From CALOBA01 sp942491465 (GTDB taxonomy: Bacteria; Pseudomonadota; Gammaproteobacteria; Chromatiales; Chromatiaceae), in assembly GCA_942491465.1 (NCBI GenBank), contig CALOBA010000045.1, forward strand, positions 248,001-312,000: 64,000 nt of DNA, given 5' to 3'. Positions within the stretch are counted from its first letter, which is position 1. Every line of letters starts with the position of its first letter. The translations under genes and the position numbers were made by a program. Positions 26,328 to 35,631 of the stretch are shown here, piece after piece. The notes below the pieces were generated by a model that made no database searches, was not told the DNA's origin, and was given only the letters and a program-made list of their open reading frames with translations.

Positions 26328-29135
26328 TCACTCACCCCGCCGCCGACTCCATCGTGCGATGAGCTTCACCAACCCCCAAGAAAGCCCCAGCATCGTCAGC
26401 GTCACGATGCCCAGCGGCCAAAACAGCTCCAACGAGCAATCGGGTCCCCCCGGCAGGCAGATCGCCGCATGCAGGCGCGAGCGCTGCGCGTCGTCCTCCA
26501 GCACCAGCGGCAGGTACGACGTCACCACGCCCACCAGCCCCACCGCCAACGCAAGGCCGCCGATCCAGCCCGACAGGTCGGCCAGGAACGCCTCGCGCCG
26601 GGCCGACTGATACTCGTCGGCGCGCTCCATCTCGTCCTTGATCAGCTCATACTCCGCCGCCAGGTCCAACCCCTGCTGCTGCAGCGCAAACACCCGCCGG
26701 CCCTGGAGCTGCGCCGTCGCCTCGTGGAACCAGTAGCGATTGGTGAACGCGATGAACCGCCCGCGCAGGGCGCGGAAGTCGGCGCGTCCCCGCCGGGCCT
26801 TGCCCTCGGTCAGGTCGCGGGTGGCCGCGGCGATGTCCCGATTGAACCGCCGCAGCGTCATCCGGTAGAACAACGCCAGCAACAGCATCCGCTCGTAGAT
26901 CAGCGGCACATGGCGCTCGGCCACCACCGCGTTGAAGAAGCCCCCGTAGCCGAGCCAGGCATTGGCCGCATCGGTAAAGCCGGCCTGAATGCCGGTCGCA
27001 TCCCAGATGCCCAGCGACAGCGCCGGCAGCGTCTTGGCGACCCAGGCCGGGTCGTAGGCATGGCCGTCGCAGCCGGGCTGGATGTCCTCGAAGCGGTCAA
27101 CGAACAGCGCCAGCGCCAGCAGCCGACGCAGCTGGGCGCGATCGATGGGGTCGGTCGCCTCCGCGCCCCGGGGGACGCCCGTCTCGGACGCGTCGACACC
27201 CGCTACGCCTTCCAGCCAAGGGTCGGCGTCGGCATCGGCGGAGCGGGTCGATGGCGGACTGTCCGCCCGCCCCGGGCGCTCCGGCGGCGGACCGGCCAAG
27301 GCATAGGCGACGTTCACGAACAGCCGATCGTCGTCGATGTCCACGTCATCGCGCAGCAGGTCGGCAAGCGTTCGCCCCTGCGGCAGCTTCACCGGCCCGA
27401 ACAGCTGCCCCAGCAGCACCCGTACGATGTCCGACAACCGCTGCCCCGGGCCTGCGCCGAGCAGCGTCTCCCGGCCCTTGGTCTGCACCGGATCGAAGCG
27501 CACCGGCTCGGCATCGCCGCGCAGCAGCCACAGCCGGGCGATCTTGTCCTCCTCGTGCTGCTCCACAAAGGTCGGGAACAGCACCCGGGCCAGCCGCGTA
27601 AAGGCCAACCAGCGCCCCAGCGCGCGCGCCTGCTGCCCGGTCTGCGTCGTCGCGTCGCCGAGCACCAGCGCGTGCCACCAGTCGTCGCCGCTCGCCGGCG
27701 CCGCCGCGGCGTCGCTCGGCATCTCCACACGCAGGGCCAGCAGATAGGTATCGTTGAAAAAGCGCAACAGCCGCACCGACGACAGCACCGCATCCAGCGC
27801 GGGCTCCAGCGCAGCGTCGCCGCCGAAGGCCAAGCGCAGCCGCCAGCCCGCCGCCTGATCGCGGACGATGCGATGGGGCAGACACCAGGCCTCGATCGGC
27901 GCCAGCCGTTGCGGACCGGGCGGAGCCTCCGGTCGCTCGAACAACAGCTCGCGCACATGGGGCAGGAAATACAGCTGCGCCTGGGCCGCGTCTTGCTCCC
28001 GCTTGCTGGGCTGCCGGTGGGCTTGGGTAGCCGCCGGCGGCCCTGCCTCGTCGCTCATGCGCAGCAGGTCAGCGCTGACCGGGTTGCTGCCTTCGCGCTT
28101 GCGCAGCGCCTGGCGCAGCCCCGGCGCCGCCGCACTGCCCGGGTCGAACGGGAAGAACAGCGTGCAGCCGTAGTGCAACAGCGGCCGATCGCGGTGCAGC
28201 AGCCGCGCCAGCAGCCGCGACAACGCCCGGTTTGCGGCCGGGTAGACCAGCGCGGCGGCGCCCGCCCCAGTCTCGTTGCGAAAGCGCCAGACCTGCTCCA
28301 GGCCGCAGATCGAGACCGCCCTGTCGGACTGCGCCGGCAGCCCCAGCCGCGCATGCACCGTCGGCGGCAGATACAGCCGGGCGTCGCTCAGCAGCTGCGC
28401 GCGTGCCTCCAAGCCCAGCGTCGCCCAAGCGCCGGGATCGGTCGGTATCCGCAGCACGGGCGAGGGCTCCAGGGCCGCGCCGGCACGGCGCCAGTCGTGG
28501 CGGCAGCGGCGAACGCAGTCCGCCGCCATCAGCGCCGGCCTCACCTCCAGCGTCCCGTCGAGCAACACCATCAGCTCCGAGAGCACCTGTAGCCGGCCCG
28601 GCTGCAGCAGTCTATCCAGCGCCGAGCGCCATTTGGCCCGCAGGATTGCATCCGCATCCCGGTCGGCGCCCTCCGCCTCGGTGAGCAACGCCCGCAGCGG
28701 CTTCAGCGGCTGCTCAGCGGTGCGCTTCCAGGGGTCGCCGGGCCCGGCCCGGTCCGACACATAATCCTGCGGCTGATCGCGGTAGTGCTCCACCAACCCG
28801 CGCCAGCCGCCAAACGCAAGCCGGCGCAACTGCTCCGCCGGCGACAGCCGGTCCGCAAAGCCCAGGCAATCGTCGCCGCCCCCGTGCGGGCCGATGCCGC
28901 CGGCGCAGATCATCAGCGCCGTCCCACCGGCCGCGCGCCAGCGTCGCCCCGGCGCAGCCGCCGCCGGATCGGCCGCCGCCGCGAGCGCGTCGAGCAGCAC
29001 CAGCGTATCGCCCGCCCCACGCGGTTTCTGGTGCGCCGTCGGGCGCTGGAAGCCGAGGTCTTCGGCCAGCCTCAGCAGGGTCGTTGTCCAGGCGCCGTCG
29101 GCATCGGCGCCGGATGCGGTGATCCAAAGGTCCAT
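26328..29135 (-). CDS. CorA-like membrane protein with very large soluble domain (type III accessory)
   Basis: A 935-residue protein with a long cytosolic part and two transmembrane helices at the very C-terminus (about 856-880 and 904-929). Before the first helix is a helical stalk (FTNRYWFHEATAQLQGRRVF and on to DEMERADEYQ) that resembles CorA-type proteins found beside type III CRISPR loci. The GMN signature of Mg2+-transporting CorA is absent. In Bacteroides fragilis a CRISPR-linked CorA responds to SAM-AMP made by Cas10; by analogy this may be the membrane effector. The N-terminal 700 residues are not recognised. GGAGG lies six bases upstream of the start. It converges on the exonuclease gene. 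Confidence 0.65.
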   Translation of the reverse strand: MDLWITASGADADGAWTTTLLRLAEDLGFQRPTAHQKPRGAGDTLVLLDALAAAADPAAAAPGRRWRAAGGTALMICAGGIGPHGGGDDCLGFADRLSPAEQLRRLAFGGWRGLVEHYRDQPQDYVSDRAGPGDPWKRTAEQPLKPLRALLTEAEGADRDADAILRAKWRSALDRLLQPGRLQVLSELMVLLDGTLEVRPALMAADCVRRCRHDWRRAGAALEPSPVLRIPTDPGAWATLGLEARAQLLSDARLYLPPTVHARLGLPAQSDRAVSICGLEQVWRFRNETGAGAAALVYPAANRALSRLLARLLHRDRPLLHYGCTLFFPFDPGSAAAPGLRQALRKREGSNPVSADLLRMSDEAGPPAATQAHRQPSKREQDAAQAQLYFLPHVRELLFERPEAPPGPQRLAPIEAWCLPHRIVRDQAAGWRLRLAFGGDAALEPALDAVLSSVRLLRFFNDTYLLALRVEMPSDAAAAPASGDDWWHALVLGDATTQTGQQARALGRWLAFTRLARVLFPTFVEQHEEDKIARLWLLRGDAEPVRFDPVQTKGRETLLGAGPGQRLSDIVRVLLGQLFGPVKLPQGRTLADLLRDDVDIDDDRLFVNVAYALAGPPPERPGRADSPPSTRSADADADPWLEGVAGVDASETGVPRGAEATDPIDRAQLRRLLALALFVDRFEDIQPGCDGHAYDPAWVAKTLPALSLGIWDATGIQAGFTDAANAWLGYGGFFNAVVAERHVPLIYERMLLLALFYRMTLRRFNRDIAAATRDLTEGKARRGRADFRALRGRFIAFTNRYWFHEATAQLQGRRVFALQQQGLDLAAEYELIKDEMERADEYQSARREAFLADLSGWIGGLALAVGLVGVVTSYLPLVLEDDAQRSRLHAAICLPGGPDCSLELFWPLGIVTLTMLGLSWGLVKLIARWSRRRGE

Positions 29136-29159
29136 CGTGCCCTCCGTCTTACAGGTTGC

Positions 29160-29750
29160 TCAAGCGCATCCCGATTGCACCAGATCGACCCCGTCGTAGA
29201 CCTCCGCGAGTGCCAGGGTGCAATGGATGCTGGGCAGCTCAACCAGCATCTCGGGGTCCTCGTGGACGCTCAGCACTCAGCGTCCGTCATCCCTTGGCGT
29301 ATACAGCTCCGCCGACACCCGGTCCTGCGCCACCAGGAGATATTCCCGCAACGACGGCAGCCCGCGGTACAGCGCAAACTTGCCGCCGCGGTCGTAGCCC
29401 TCGGTGGCATCGGACAGCACCTCGACGACCAGACTCGGGTTCAGCAACAAGTCCCGGCGCCCGTGGTGAAACTGCTGCTCCCCGCACAGGGCCATCAGGT
29501 CCGGGTACTTGCCGGCGTCGGCGGCGGCGATCTGCACCCCCATGCCTTGGCCGTAGACCTGGCAGGGGCGGCCCTTGGATTGAGTCCACAGCTGACCGTG
29601 GATGTTGCCGATGATGGCGTGATGCTCGGCGGAGCCGCCGCTCATGGCAAAGATCTCGCCATCGACATACTCGCAGCGCTCATCGCGTGCCCCGAGCTCG
29701 CCCTCCAGCCAGTCCTCGAAGCTCAGCTCCGGCTTCGGTTGCAGTGTCAT
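29160..29750 (-). pseudogene. Uma2-family gene interrupted by one in-frame stop
   Basis: The frame starts MTLQPKPELSFEDW and runs through the PD-(D/E)XK-type core (YPDLMALCGEQQF, LVVEVLSDATEGYDRGGK, YRGLPSLREYLLV) to DDGR, then TGA at 29277-29279. Beyond that stop the same frame continues with VLSVHEDPEMLVELP and LALAEVYDGVDL, the normal end of Uma2 proteins, and stops at 29160. A tryptophan codon here would give the usual length of about 196 residues. So a single W-to-stop change is likely, unless the shorter 157-residue form is used. It lies 24 bp upstream of the corA-like gene on the same strand. Confidence 0.75.
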
Positions 29751-31092
29751 GGTCGCCTCCAAATGGTTGATGCAGCGGGCCCTGTGGGAGACCGCATCAT
29801 AGCGCCATCGCCTGCGGCGAAAAAACCGCAACCTGGCCCCGGACCGACCCATGGACCGCTATCTTGCAGGCCCGGCCCTCGACCGCCTCCCGCAGCCAGT
29901 CCATGCCGCTGAGCCAATCGTCCCCGACCCGCCGAAAGGGCTGCCCGGACACCGAGCCTCAGCCGGCCAGCCGCAGGCAAGCGGTGTACCGGTGACTGCT
30001 TCTTCCGGCAATCGCCCTGCAGGCGAAAAGCCAAATTCCAGGCGGAGCATGGTCGGCTGGACCAACGGATTTCGACAGGTTAGGGCCGCCCCCGCTCCGG
30101 GGAGCAGCGGCGTCCCGCCGCTGACTGGGATCGTCGGCGTCTCGCCGACGTGCTGTGCTGGGGGGCGAGACATCCCGCCATCCCAGTCGGGGGCGGGACG
30201 CCCCCGCTCCGGGGGAGCAGCGGCGTCCCGCCGCTGACTGGGATCATCGGCGTCTCGCCGACGTGCTGTGCTGGGGGGCGAGACATCCCGCCATCCCAGT
30301 CGGGGGGGGCGCCCGGACCCGCCGAGGGCGGCGGCGTCCCGCCGCTGACTGGGATCGTCGGCGTCTCGCCGACGTGCTGTGCTGGGGGGCGAGACATCCC
30401 GCCATCCCAGTCGGGGGCGGGACGCCCCCGCTCCGGGGAGCAGCGGCGTCCCGCCGCTGACTGGGATCGTCGGCGTCTCGCCGACGTGCTGTGCTGGGGG
30501 GCGAGACATCCCGCCATCCCCGTCGGGGGCGGGACGCCCCCGCTCCGGGGAGCAGCGGCGTCCCGCCGCTGACTGGGATCGTCGGCGTCTCGCCGACGTG
30601 CTGTGCTGGGGGGCAGAGACATCCCGCCATCCCCGGGGCGGGACGCCCCCCCCTCCGGGAGCAGCGGCGTCCCGCCGCTGACTGGGATCGTCGGCGTCTC
30701 GCCGACGTGCTGTGCTGGGGGGCGAGACATCCCGCCATCCCCGTCGGGGGCGGGACGCGCCCCTAGGCTGTCGAAATCCGCTGTTTCCGGCGATGCGCTC
30801 GATCCCGGTCTTGGGCTGCTGATCTCCAGCGGCGGGTGTCTGCAAGAATGATTCACGCGGAGGCAAGGGGGCAAGGAGAAGAGAGGATGCCGCAGTCGGA
30901 TTCGCGCACCGGCATCCGTCTTTCTTCTCTCCGTGTCTCTGCGCCTCCGTGTGAGCAACTCATGGCGCTGAGACTCAGCCACGGAGGGTCGAAAACCGGG
31001 GAACGGGGTGACCGAGATTCGGGAAGATCTCGACAGCTTAGATCTGCCCCCCTTTTCGTGCCTTTTTGGAAAAGGGCTCTGACCCTGAGGTA
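29558..31092. repeat. Right-hand segment of second island copy, repeated at 11391-13223
   Basis: This 1.5-kb stretch (Uma2 5' half, GC-rich tandem repeats, AGGCTGTCGAAATCC tail, and the AGATCTCGACAGCTTAGATC stretch) is nearly identical in order and sequence to 11391-13223 and in the same orientation. The two form direct repeats around about 16 kb that include the toxin-antitoxin pair and the whole type III locus, so recombination between them could delete or amplify the locus. Confidence 0.8.
30090..30770. repeat. GC-rich tandem repeats, 112-bp unit, copy 2 (six units)
   Basis: Six units recur at about 30133, 30246, 30358, 30470, 30581 and 30690, spaced 109-113 bp. Each unit contains three perfect 7-bp stems with 3-nt loops (TCC, TCT, GGA) plus a 5-bp stem with a 2-nt loop, and a conserved spacer around GTGCTGTGCTGGGG. 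On either strand the unit could fold into a string of hairpins. It lies downstream of no gene in particular and upstream of the Uma2 gene. Confidence 0.8.
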
Positions 31093-31207
31093 TCCCCAGA
31101 TAAAAACATTATAAGACAAACGCTTAGGAGCGAGCCCTAGAGGAGAAATGAACATGCATGGGGTTTGACGGTCCACAACGGGCGACCAAACCTGTGGAGG
31201 ACCCCCC
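30771..31207. other. Repeat tail and IS left region
   Basis: No gene is seen. Up to about 31056 the sequence is shared with the first island copy. From 31085, CTGAGGTATCCCCAGAT resembles the outer end of IS10 (CTGATGAATCCCC), so the left end of the insertion sequence is probably here. The 100 bp before the transposase start would hold its promoter. Confidence 0.45.
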
Positions 31208-32407
31208 ATGCATGCCCTGACGATTCTACAACGCCGCGTCGGCCCGGTGCTTACCGGCATCCACCGTCGGCGCTTGGCCGGACTGTTCGAAGCGGTGGCC
31301 GCCACGGTGAGCGGCCCGCGGCTGACCTTAACCGAGATCGGCCGGCGCTTCGGCGGCGATGCGGCGGTTCGCCACCGCATCAAGCGAGCGGATCGGCTGC
31401 TGGGCAACCACCACCTCCAGCACGACAGCCGACACATCTACGGGGCCTTGGCCCGGATGCTGCTCGCCGGCGTGGACGAGCCGCTGATCGTGATCGACTG
31501 GAGCGATCTGAAGAAGGATCAATCCATGCATCTGCTGCGCGCCTCGGTGCCGGTGGGCGGGCGCAGCCTGACGCTATACGAGGAGGTGCATCCGCAGGGC
31601 AGTCTGGGCAATCGGCAGGTGCAGCATCGGTTCCTTCGCCGCCTCGCGCAGATGATACCGAGGACGGGCGATCCGATCATTGTGGCCGACTCCGGCTTCA
31701 AGGTGCCGTTCTATCGCGAGGTCGAGCGTCTGGGCTGGCGTTGGGTGGGGCGCGTGCGCGGGCGCGACTACGTCAAGCCCAAGCACCGTTGGCGCAGCTG
31801 CAAGCGGGTGTTTGCCGAGGCGACCACCACGGCACGGATGCTCGGCATTGGCGAATGGGTGCGCAGCAACCCGTTGCGGGCCGTCTTCGTGCTGGTGCGC
31901 CAGCCCGACCGAGGGCGTACGGACAAGACCGCCTCGGGCAAGCGCTCGCGCTCGAAGAAGAGCCGGCAGAGCGCCCGCGGGGCGCGCGAGCCGTGGCTGC
32001 TGGTGGCCTCGACACGGCTGGCCGACTGGTCGGCGAAGCGGCTGGTCAAGGTCTATCGGCAAAGAATGCAGATCGAATTGAGCTTCCGAGACATGAAGAG
32101 CCAGCACTTCGGCACCGGCCTCGAATGCAGCGCCTCGCGCGGTACTGGGCGCTTCACCGTGCTGGTGCTCATCGCCTCGCTGGCCGCGATCCTGCTCTGG
32201 CTGATCGGCACCGCCGCAGAGTGCTGCGGATTGCATGAGCAGCTACGCCCCGGCAGCCGCAAGCGCCGCGCCTACTCGCGGGTGTTCCTGGCCCGCCTGC
32301 TGCTCACGCTGGAGGACGGCAAGACAGCGATCGCCGTGCTGGCCGACGTCATCGGGCCACTGGATCAATGGGTCGCGAGTGACCACGACGCACTGCTTGC
32401 AGAGTGA
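31208..32407 (+). CDS. IS4-family transposase, IS10 group
   Basis: A 399-residue DDE transposase close in length to that of IS10 (402). It shares RLLGNHHLQ, VIDWSDLKK, LRASVPVGGRSLTLYEE, ADSGFKVPFY and the Y-(2)-R-(3)-E-(6)-K signature in YRQRMQIELSFRDMKS. The catalytic triad D, D and E is intact, so the protein could be active. A possible left end is at 31085, but no matching inverted repeat is visible within 100 bp after the stop, where IS10 elements normally end. The element therefore appears cut at its right side, exactly where gene content changes. Confidence 0.85.
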   Translation: MHALTILQRRVGPVLTGIHRRRLAGLFEAVAATVSGPRLTLTEIGRRFGGDAAVRHRIKRADRLLGNHHLQHDSRHIYGALARMLLAGVDEPLIVIDWSDLKKDQSMHLLRASVPVGGRSLTLYEEVHPQGSLGNRQVQHRFLRRLAQMIPRTGDPIIVADSGFKVPFYREVERLGWRWVGRVRGRDYVKPKHRWRSCKRVFAEATTTARMLGIGEWVRSNPLRAVFVLVRQPDRGRTDKTASGKRSRSKKSRQSARGAREPWLLVASTRLADWSAKRLVKVYRQRMQIELSFRDMKSQHFGTGLECSASRGTGRFTVLVLIASLAAILLWLIGTAAECCGLHEQLRPGSRKRRAYSRVFLARLLLTLEDGKTAIAVLADVIGPLDQWVASDHDALLAE

Positions 32408-32530
32408 AACCGGCGAGCTCGCCTCGAAACCGTCGGTCGGAATGAACGCGTTCAAGGTCTTCAGCGGCGAACACGCGCCGAGCCAGGATACCAGGGCGGC
32501 CATGGCGACGATGGGAGCGGCGCGGCCCAT
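32408..32530 (-). pseudogene. 5' end of a lipoprotein gene (alpha/beta-hydrolase-like), truncated
   Basis: The frame starts at 32530, overlapping the msrA stop region, with MGRAAPIVAMAALVSWLGAC, a lipoprotein signal peptide with lipobox LGAC, followed by SPLKTLNAFIPTDGF. That short sequence is characteristic of exported alpha/beta hydrolases in alphaproteobacteria. After about 35-40 codons it runs into the end of the IS sequence, so the enzyme body is missing. The exact break lies between 32408 and about 32450. Confidence 0.55.
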
Positions 32531-32532
32531 GG

Positions 32533-33207
32533 TCAGGAACGCGCCACCGGTTCGTCGACCCTGGCCGTGTCGGAGGGGCACGCGACACCGGTGCCGCCCA
32601 GCCCGCAGTATCCGCCGGGGTTCTTGGCGAGATACTGCTGGTGGGCGTCCTCGGCGTAGTAGAACTCCGGCGCGTCGACGATCTCCGTGGTGATCTCCCC
32701 CGCTCCGGCGTCGCGCAGGGCTTGCAAATAGGCCGACCGGGACGATTCAGCCTGATCCCGCTGGTCCGCTCCGTAGGTGTAGATGGCCGATCGGTACTGC
32801 GTTCCCACGTCGTTGCCCTGGCGCATCCCCTGGGTGGGGTCGTGGCCCTCCCAGAACAGCTTCAACAGGTTCGGATAGCCGATGACGGTCGGATCGAAAA
32901 CCACGCGAACCACCTCGGCGTGACCCGTAAGGCCGGAGCATGTCTCCTCGTAGGTGGGGTTGGGGGTGTGTCCGCCCGCGTAGCCCACCATGGTCGTGTA
33001 GACCCCCGGCGCCCGCCAGAACATGCGTTCGGCGCCCCAGAAACATCCCATGGCGAACAGCGCCATCTGGAGGCCATCGGGGAACGGGGGCTTAAGCGGG
33101 TTGCCGTTGACGAAATGGGCGCCGGCCACGTGCATGGGGCTCGCGCGCCCTGGAAGCGCTTCCTCGGCCGAGGGAATGACAACCTTGTGTCTGGGGGTGA
33201 ACCACAT
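32533..33207 (-). CDS. msrA: Peptide-methionine (S)-S-oxide reductase
   Basis: Repairs the S form of methionine sulfoxide in proteins after oxidative damage. The catalytic cysteine is in AMGCFWGAERMF, and the family motifs GYAGGHTPNPTYEETCSG and YRSAIY are intact; a second cysteine near the C-terminus (GGYCGLGGTG) could resolve the disulfide. The 224-residue length is typical of the long MsrA form with an N-terminal extension. The truncated lipoprotein gene follows directly and probably shared its transcript. Confidence 0.9.
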   Translation of the reverse strand: MWFTPRHKVVIPSAEEALPGRASPMHVAGAHFVNGNPLKPPFPDGLQMALFAMGCFWGAERMFWRAPGVYTTMVGYAGGHTPNPTYEETCSGLTGHAEVVRVVFDPTVIGYPNLLKLFWEGHDPTQGMRQGNDVGTQYRSAIYTYGADQRDQAESSRSAYLQALRDAGAGEITTEIVDAPEFYYAEDAHQQYLAKNPGGYCGLGGTGVACPSDTARVDEPVARS

Positions 33208-33397
33208 GCCTATTTTCCTTGCGAAATGATATTTTTACGCGCGTGACCATGATATGGATCTTGACCGTGTCCCATTAAAGACATCGGGCCGGTCCCGCCG
33301 CATAACACTTTTGTGATCGGAGTTTGAACGGCCGGGCCCGTGTGCTAAGCAGATATCCAGGCGCGTTCAGCCACCTGCCGAAAAGGGGAGTGTCCGA

Positions 33398-33760
33398 ATG
33401 TACACACTGGTTCCGGAGGGCGGCGACAGTATCGTCGTCACCTTCAAAGCGGTCGGCATGCTCAGCGATGGCGACTACGATTCCCTGAACGAACACATGG
33501 ACGCCGTCATGGCCGGGCGCGGTTTCGTCCGGGTCCTGGTGGACTGGGAAGAACTGGAAGGCTGGGAGCCGGGAGCACGCACGGTCAGTTCCTGGTTCGG
33601 CCGTGTTCACCACGACCGGATGCAGCGAATGGCCATTGTCGCCGACACCCGATGGACCGACGAAGTCAAACGGATCCAGGACGTGTTGGCGCCCACCGAG
33701 GTTCGGTTGTTCTCGCCGTCCAAGCGGGAGGCCGCGCTGGCCTGGCTCAAGAAAGACTGA
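33398..33760 (+). CDS. SpoIIAA-like STAS-related protein
   Basis: A 120-residue protein of the SpoIIAA-like family (DUF3478 type): an alternating strand and helix pattern with VRVLVDWEELEGWEPGA in the middle and a C-terminal FSPSKREAALAWLKK. Family members fold like STAS domains, but their ligands are not known. A strong GGGGAG precedes the ATG. It is divergent from msrA and convergent with the cyclase gene. A second copy of this domain occurs in the window fused to pyruvate kinase. Confidence 0.75.
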   Translation: MYTLVPEGGDSIVVTFKAVGMLSDGDYDSLNEHMDAVMAGRGFVRVLVDWEELEGWEPGARTVSSWFGRVHHDRMQRMAIVADTRWTDEVKRIQDVLAPTEVRLFSPSKREAALAWLKKD

Positions 33761-33800
33761 TCCCCGCGACCGAGCGACCGCGGTCCTGGATATCCGCGTA

Positions 33801-35607
33801 CTAACCGTCCACGGTGTACACCGTCACCGGCTCGCCCCGCCCCCGGACCGTCACCACGCCCATGCTCCTGAACGGAAACGCTCCCGCCAGTTCGGCGGTT
33901 CGCTCGTGCACCAGGATCTGGGTCCCATGCTCCTTGTTCATCTGCTCCAGGCGCGACGCCAGGTTGACGGTGTCGCCGTAGACCGTGAAGGTGAGCCGGT
34001 CGCTGGCGCCGACGCTTCCGGCCACCACCTCTCCGGTGGCGAGGCCGATGCGGCAGGTGAGCGCGTGGCCGGCGAACGGCCGGGCGCCCACCGCCCTCTG
34101 GATCTCCAGGGCCGAGCGGACCGCCTCCGCCGCGTGGTCGCGATCGGCGACCGGCACATTGAACATGGCGAGCAGTCCGTCCCCCTGGAACTGGGCGATG
34201 ACACCGCCATGATCCTCCAGGATACCGGCCAGGACGGTAAAATAGTCGTTGAGCATGTCGACCATCGCTTCCGGCGTAATCGACTCGGAGAGGGTCGTGA
34301 ACCCGGCAATATCCGTGAACATGATGGTGGCTTCGGTGGAGATCGGCTCGATCACCCCCCGGTCCTTGATCAGGTTTTTCGCCACATCCTCCGGCACGTA
34401 CTTCCCGAGCAGCCCGCGCACCAGGTTGCGCTCCTTCAGCCCCTCCACCATGGCATTGAAGGAGAGCGACGCATCGGTGATTTCGCGAAACGCCGTGCGC
34501 GGCAGGGGTTCGAAGAGGTCCAGATCGCCGCGCCGGATGGTCTTGGCGGCGTCGGACAGGCGAAGGATGGGGCGTCCGATGGCGCGCCCCGCCATCACGG
34601 CGGCGATCAGCGACAACACCAGGATCGCGCCACCGGCGTAGGCGATTCTTCTCAGGCGCACCACGTGGTCGGTTTGCGTCACGATGTCGCCGCTGAAATA
34701 GACGCCAACGGTCAGCGGCTTGTCCGCGTAGCGACGAAATTCCCGGTAAAGAAACACATAGCCATGCCCGTCGACCTCGATGGTTCTCGCCTTGACCGCC
34801 GAGTCGGGACGGACCAGACTCGAGCGCGCTCTGTTCGGACGCCCATATGTGGCCGACGACGCTGTCGCCGAACGCCGCGAGCGGGGGCAGCGGTTGCTGG
34901 TCGGAAAACGCCGTGCGTGTATCCGAGAGCAGCGGATGAGCGAGAACCCAGTCGCGGTCATAAAGGACGAAATAGACGAAATCGTCCTCGCCACGCTCGA
35001 TCGCAAGGGTGCGGGAGAGGCGCCCGATGCTCACGCCCTGCACCAGGGCTCCCAGGAAGCGCTCTCCCCCGTACAAGGCGGTCCGCAGGTTGATGACCGT
35101 TTCGCCCAGGCTGTCGACCCAGACGGGAGGTCCCCAAGACGCACCGCGCTGTTCGCGAACGGCATCGATCCAAAGCCCCAATTGAGCGTCGGACGATCGG
35201 TCGACCACCTCGACGCCGTCGCTTTCCCTCGAATAGCGGCGCTGCCGGAGACCCGGCGTGAACAGGCTCAGCCCGGTCAGTTCGGGCGTCGCCGCCAGCG
35301 TCCCCCGCACGAACATGTCGAGCCGCTCCGGATCGCCGAAGTCGATATCGCCGGAAGCGAAGTGTCGCGAGATCCAAATCGCCTGATCGACGACGGGATC
35401 CAGCTCCCGTTCAAGAACAAGAACGATCCCGTTGATGATGGTTTCGGCCGAATCGCTGAGCAGTTCGATGGTGGTATCCCGGGCGCCCCGGTATCCGAGA
35501 AAAAGCGCCGTCGCCACCGCCAGCAGCATCAAGCCACCCGAACCGAGAACGAGGGCCGTTCTCAGGGGAATCTGAACGCCGCTTTTCTTGCCTTCCGCCC
35601 CCGTCAT
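33801..35607 (-). pseudogene. Membrane adenylate/guanylate cyclase with frameshift
   Basis: The N-terminal part (start 35607) has a transmembrane helix and a periplasmic sensor region of about 260 residues. The C-terminal part, in another frame, has a second helix, a HAMP domain (GRAIGRPILRLSDAAKTIRRGD) and a class III cyclase domain with FTDIAGFTTLSE, FQGDGLLAMFN and YGDTVNLASRLE. The two halves only join if one extra base is removed at about 34815-34835. Repaired, the protein would have about 602 residues and make cAMP or cGMP. It may be a recent mutation or a sequencing error. Confidence 0.75.
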
Positions 35608-35631
35608 CCAACCCTCAAGGCATCCCGGTCG

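Noticed and set aside
26469..28592. Plus-strand open frame of 707 codons opposite the corA-like gene
   Set aside because: It is rich in Arg, Gln and His, lacks domain features and is a shadow of the minus-strand gene, which has a good start site and membrane helices.
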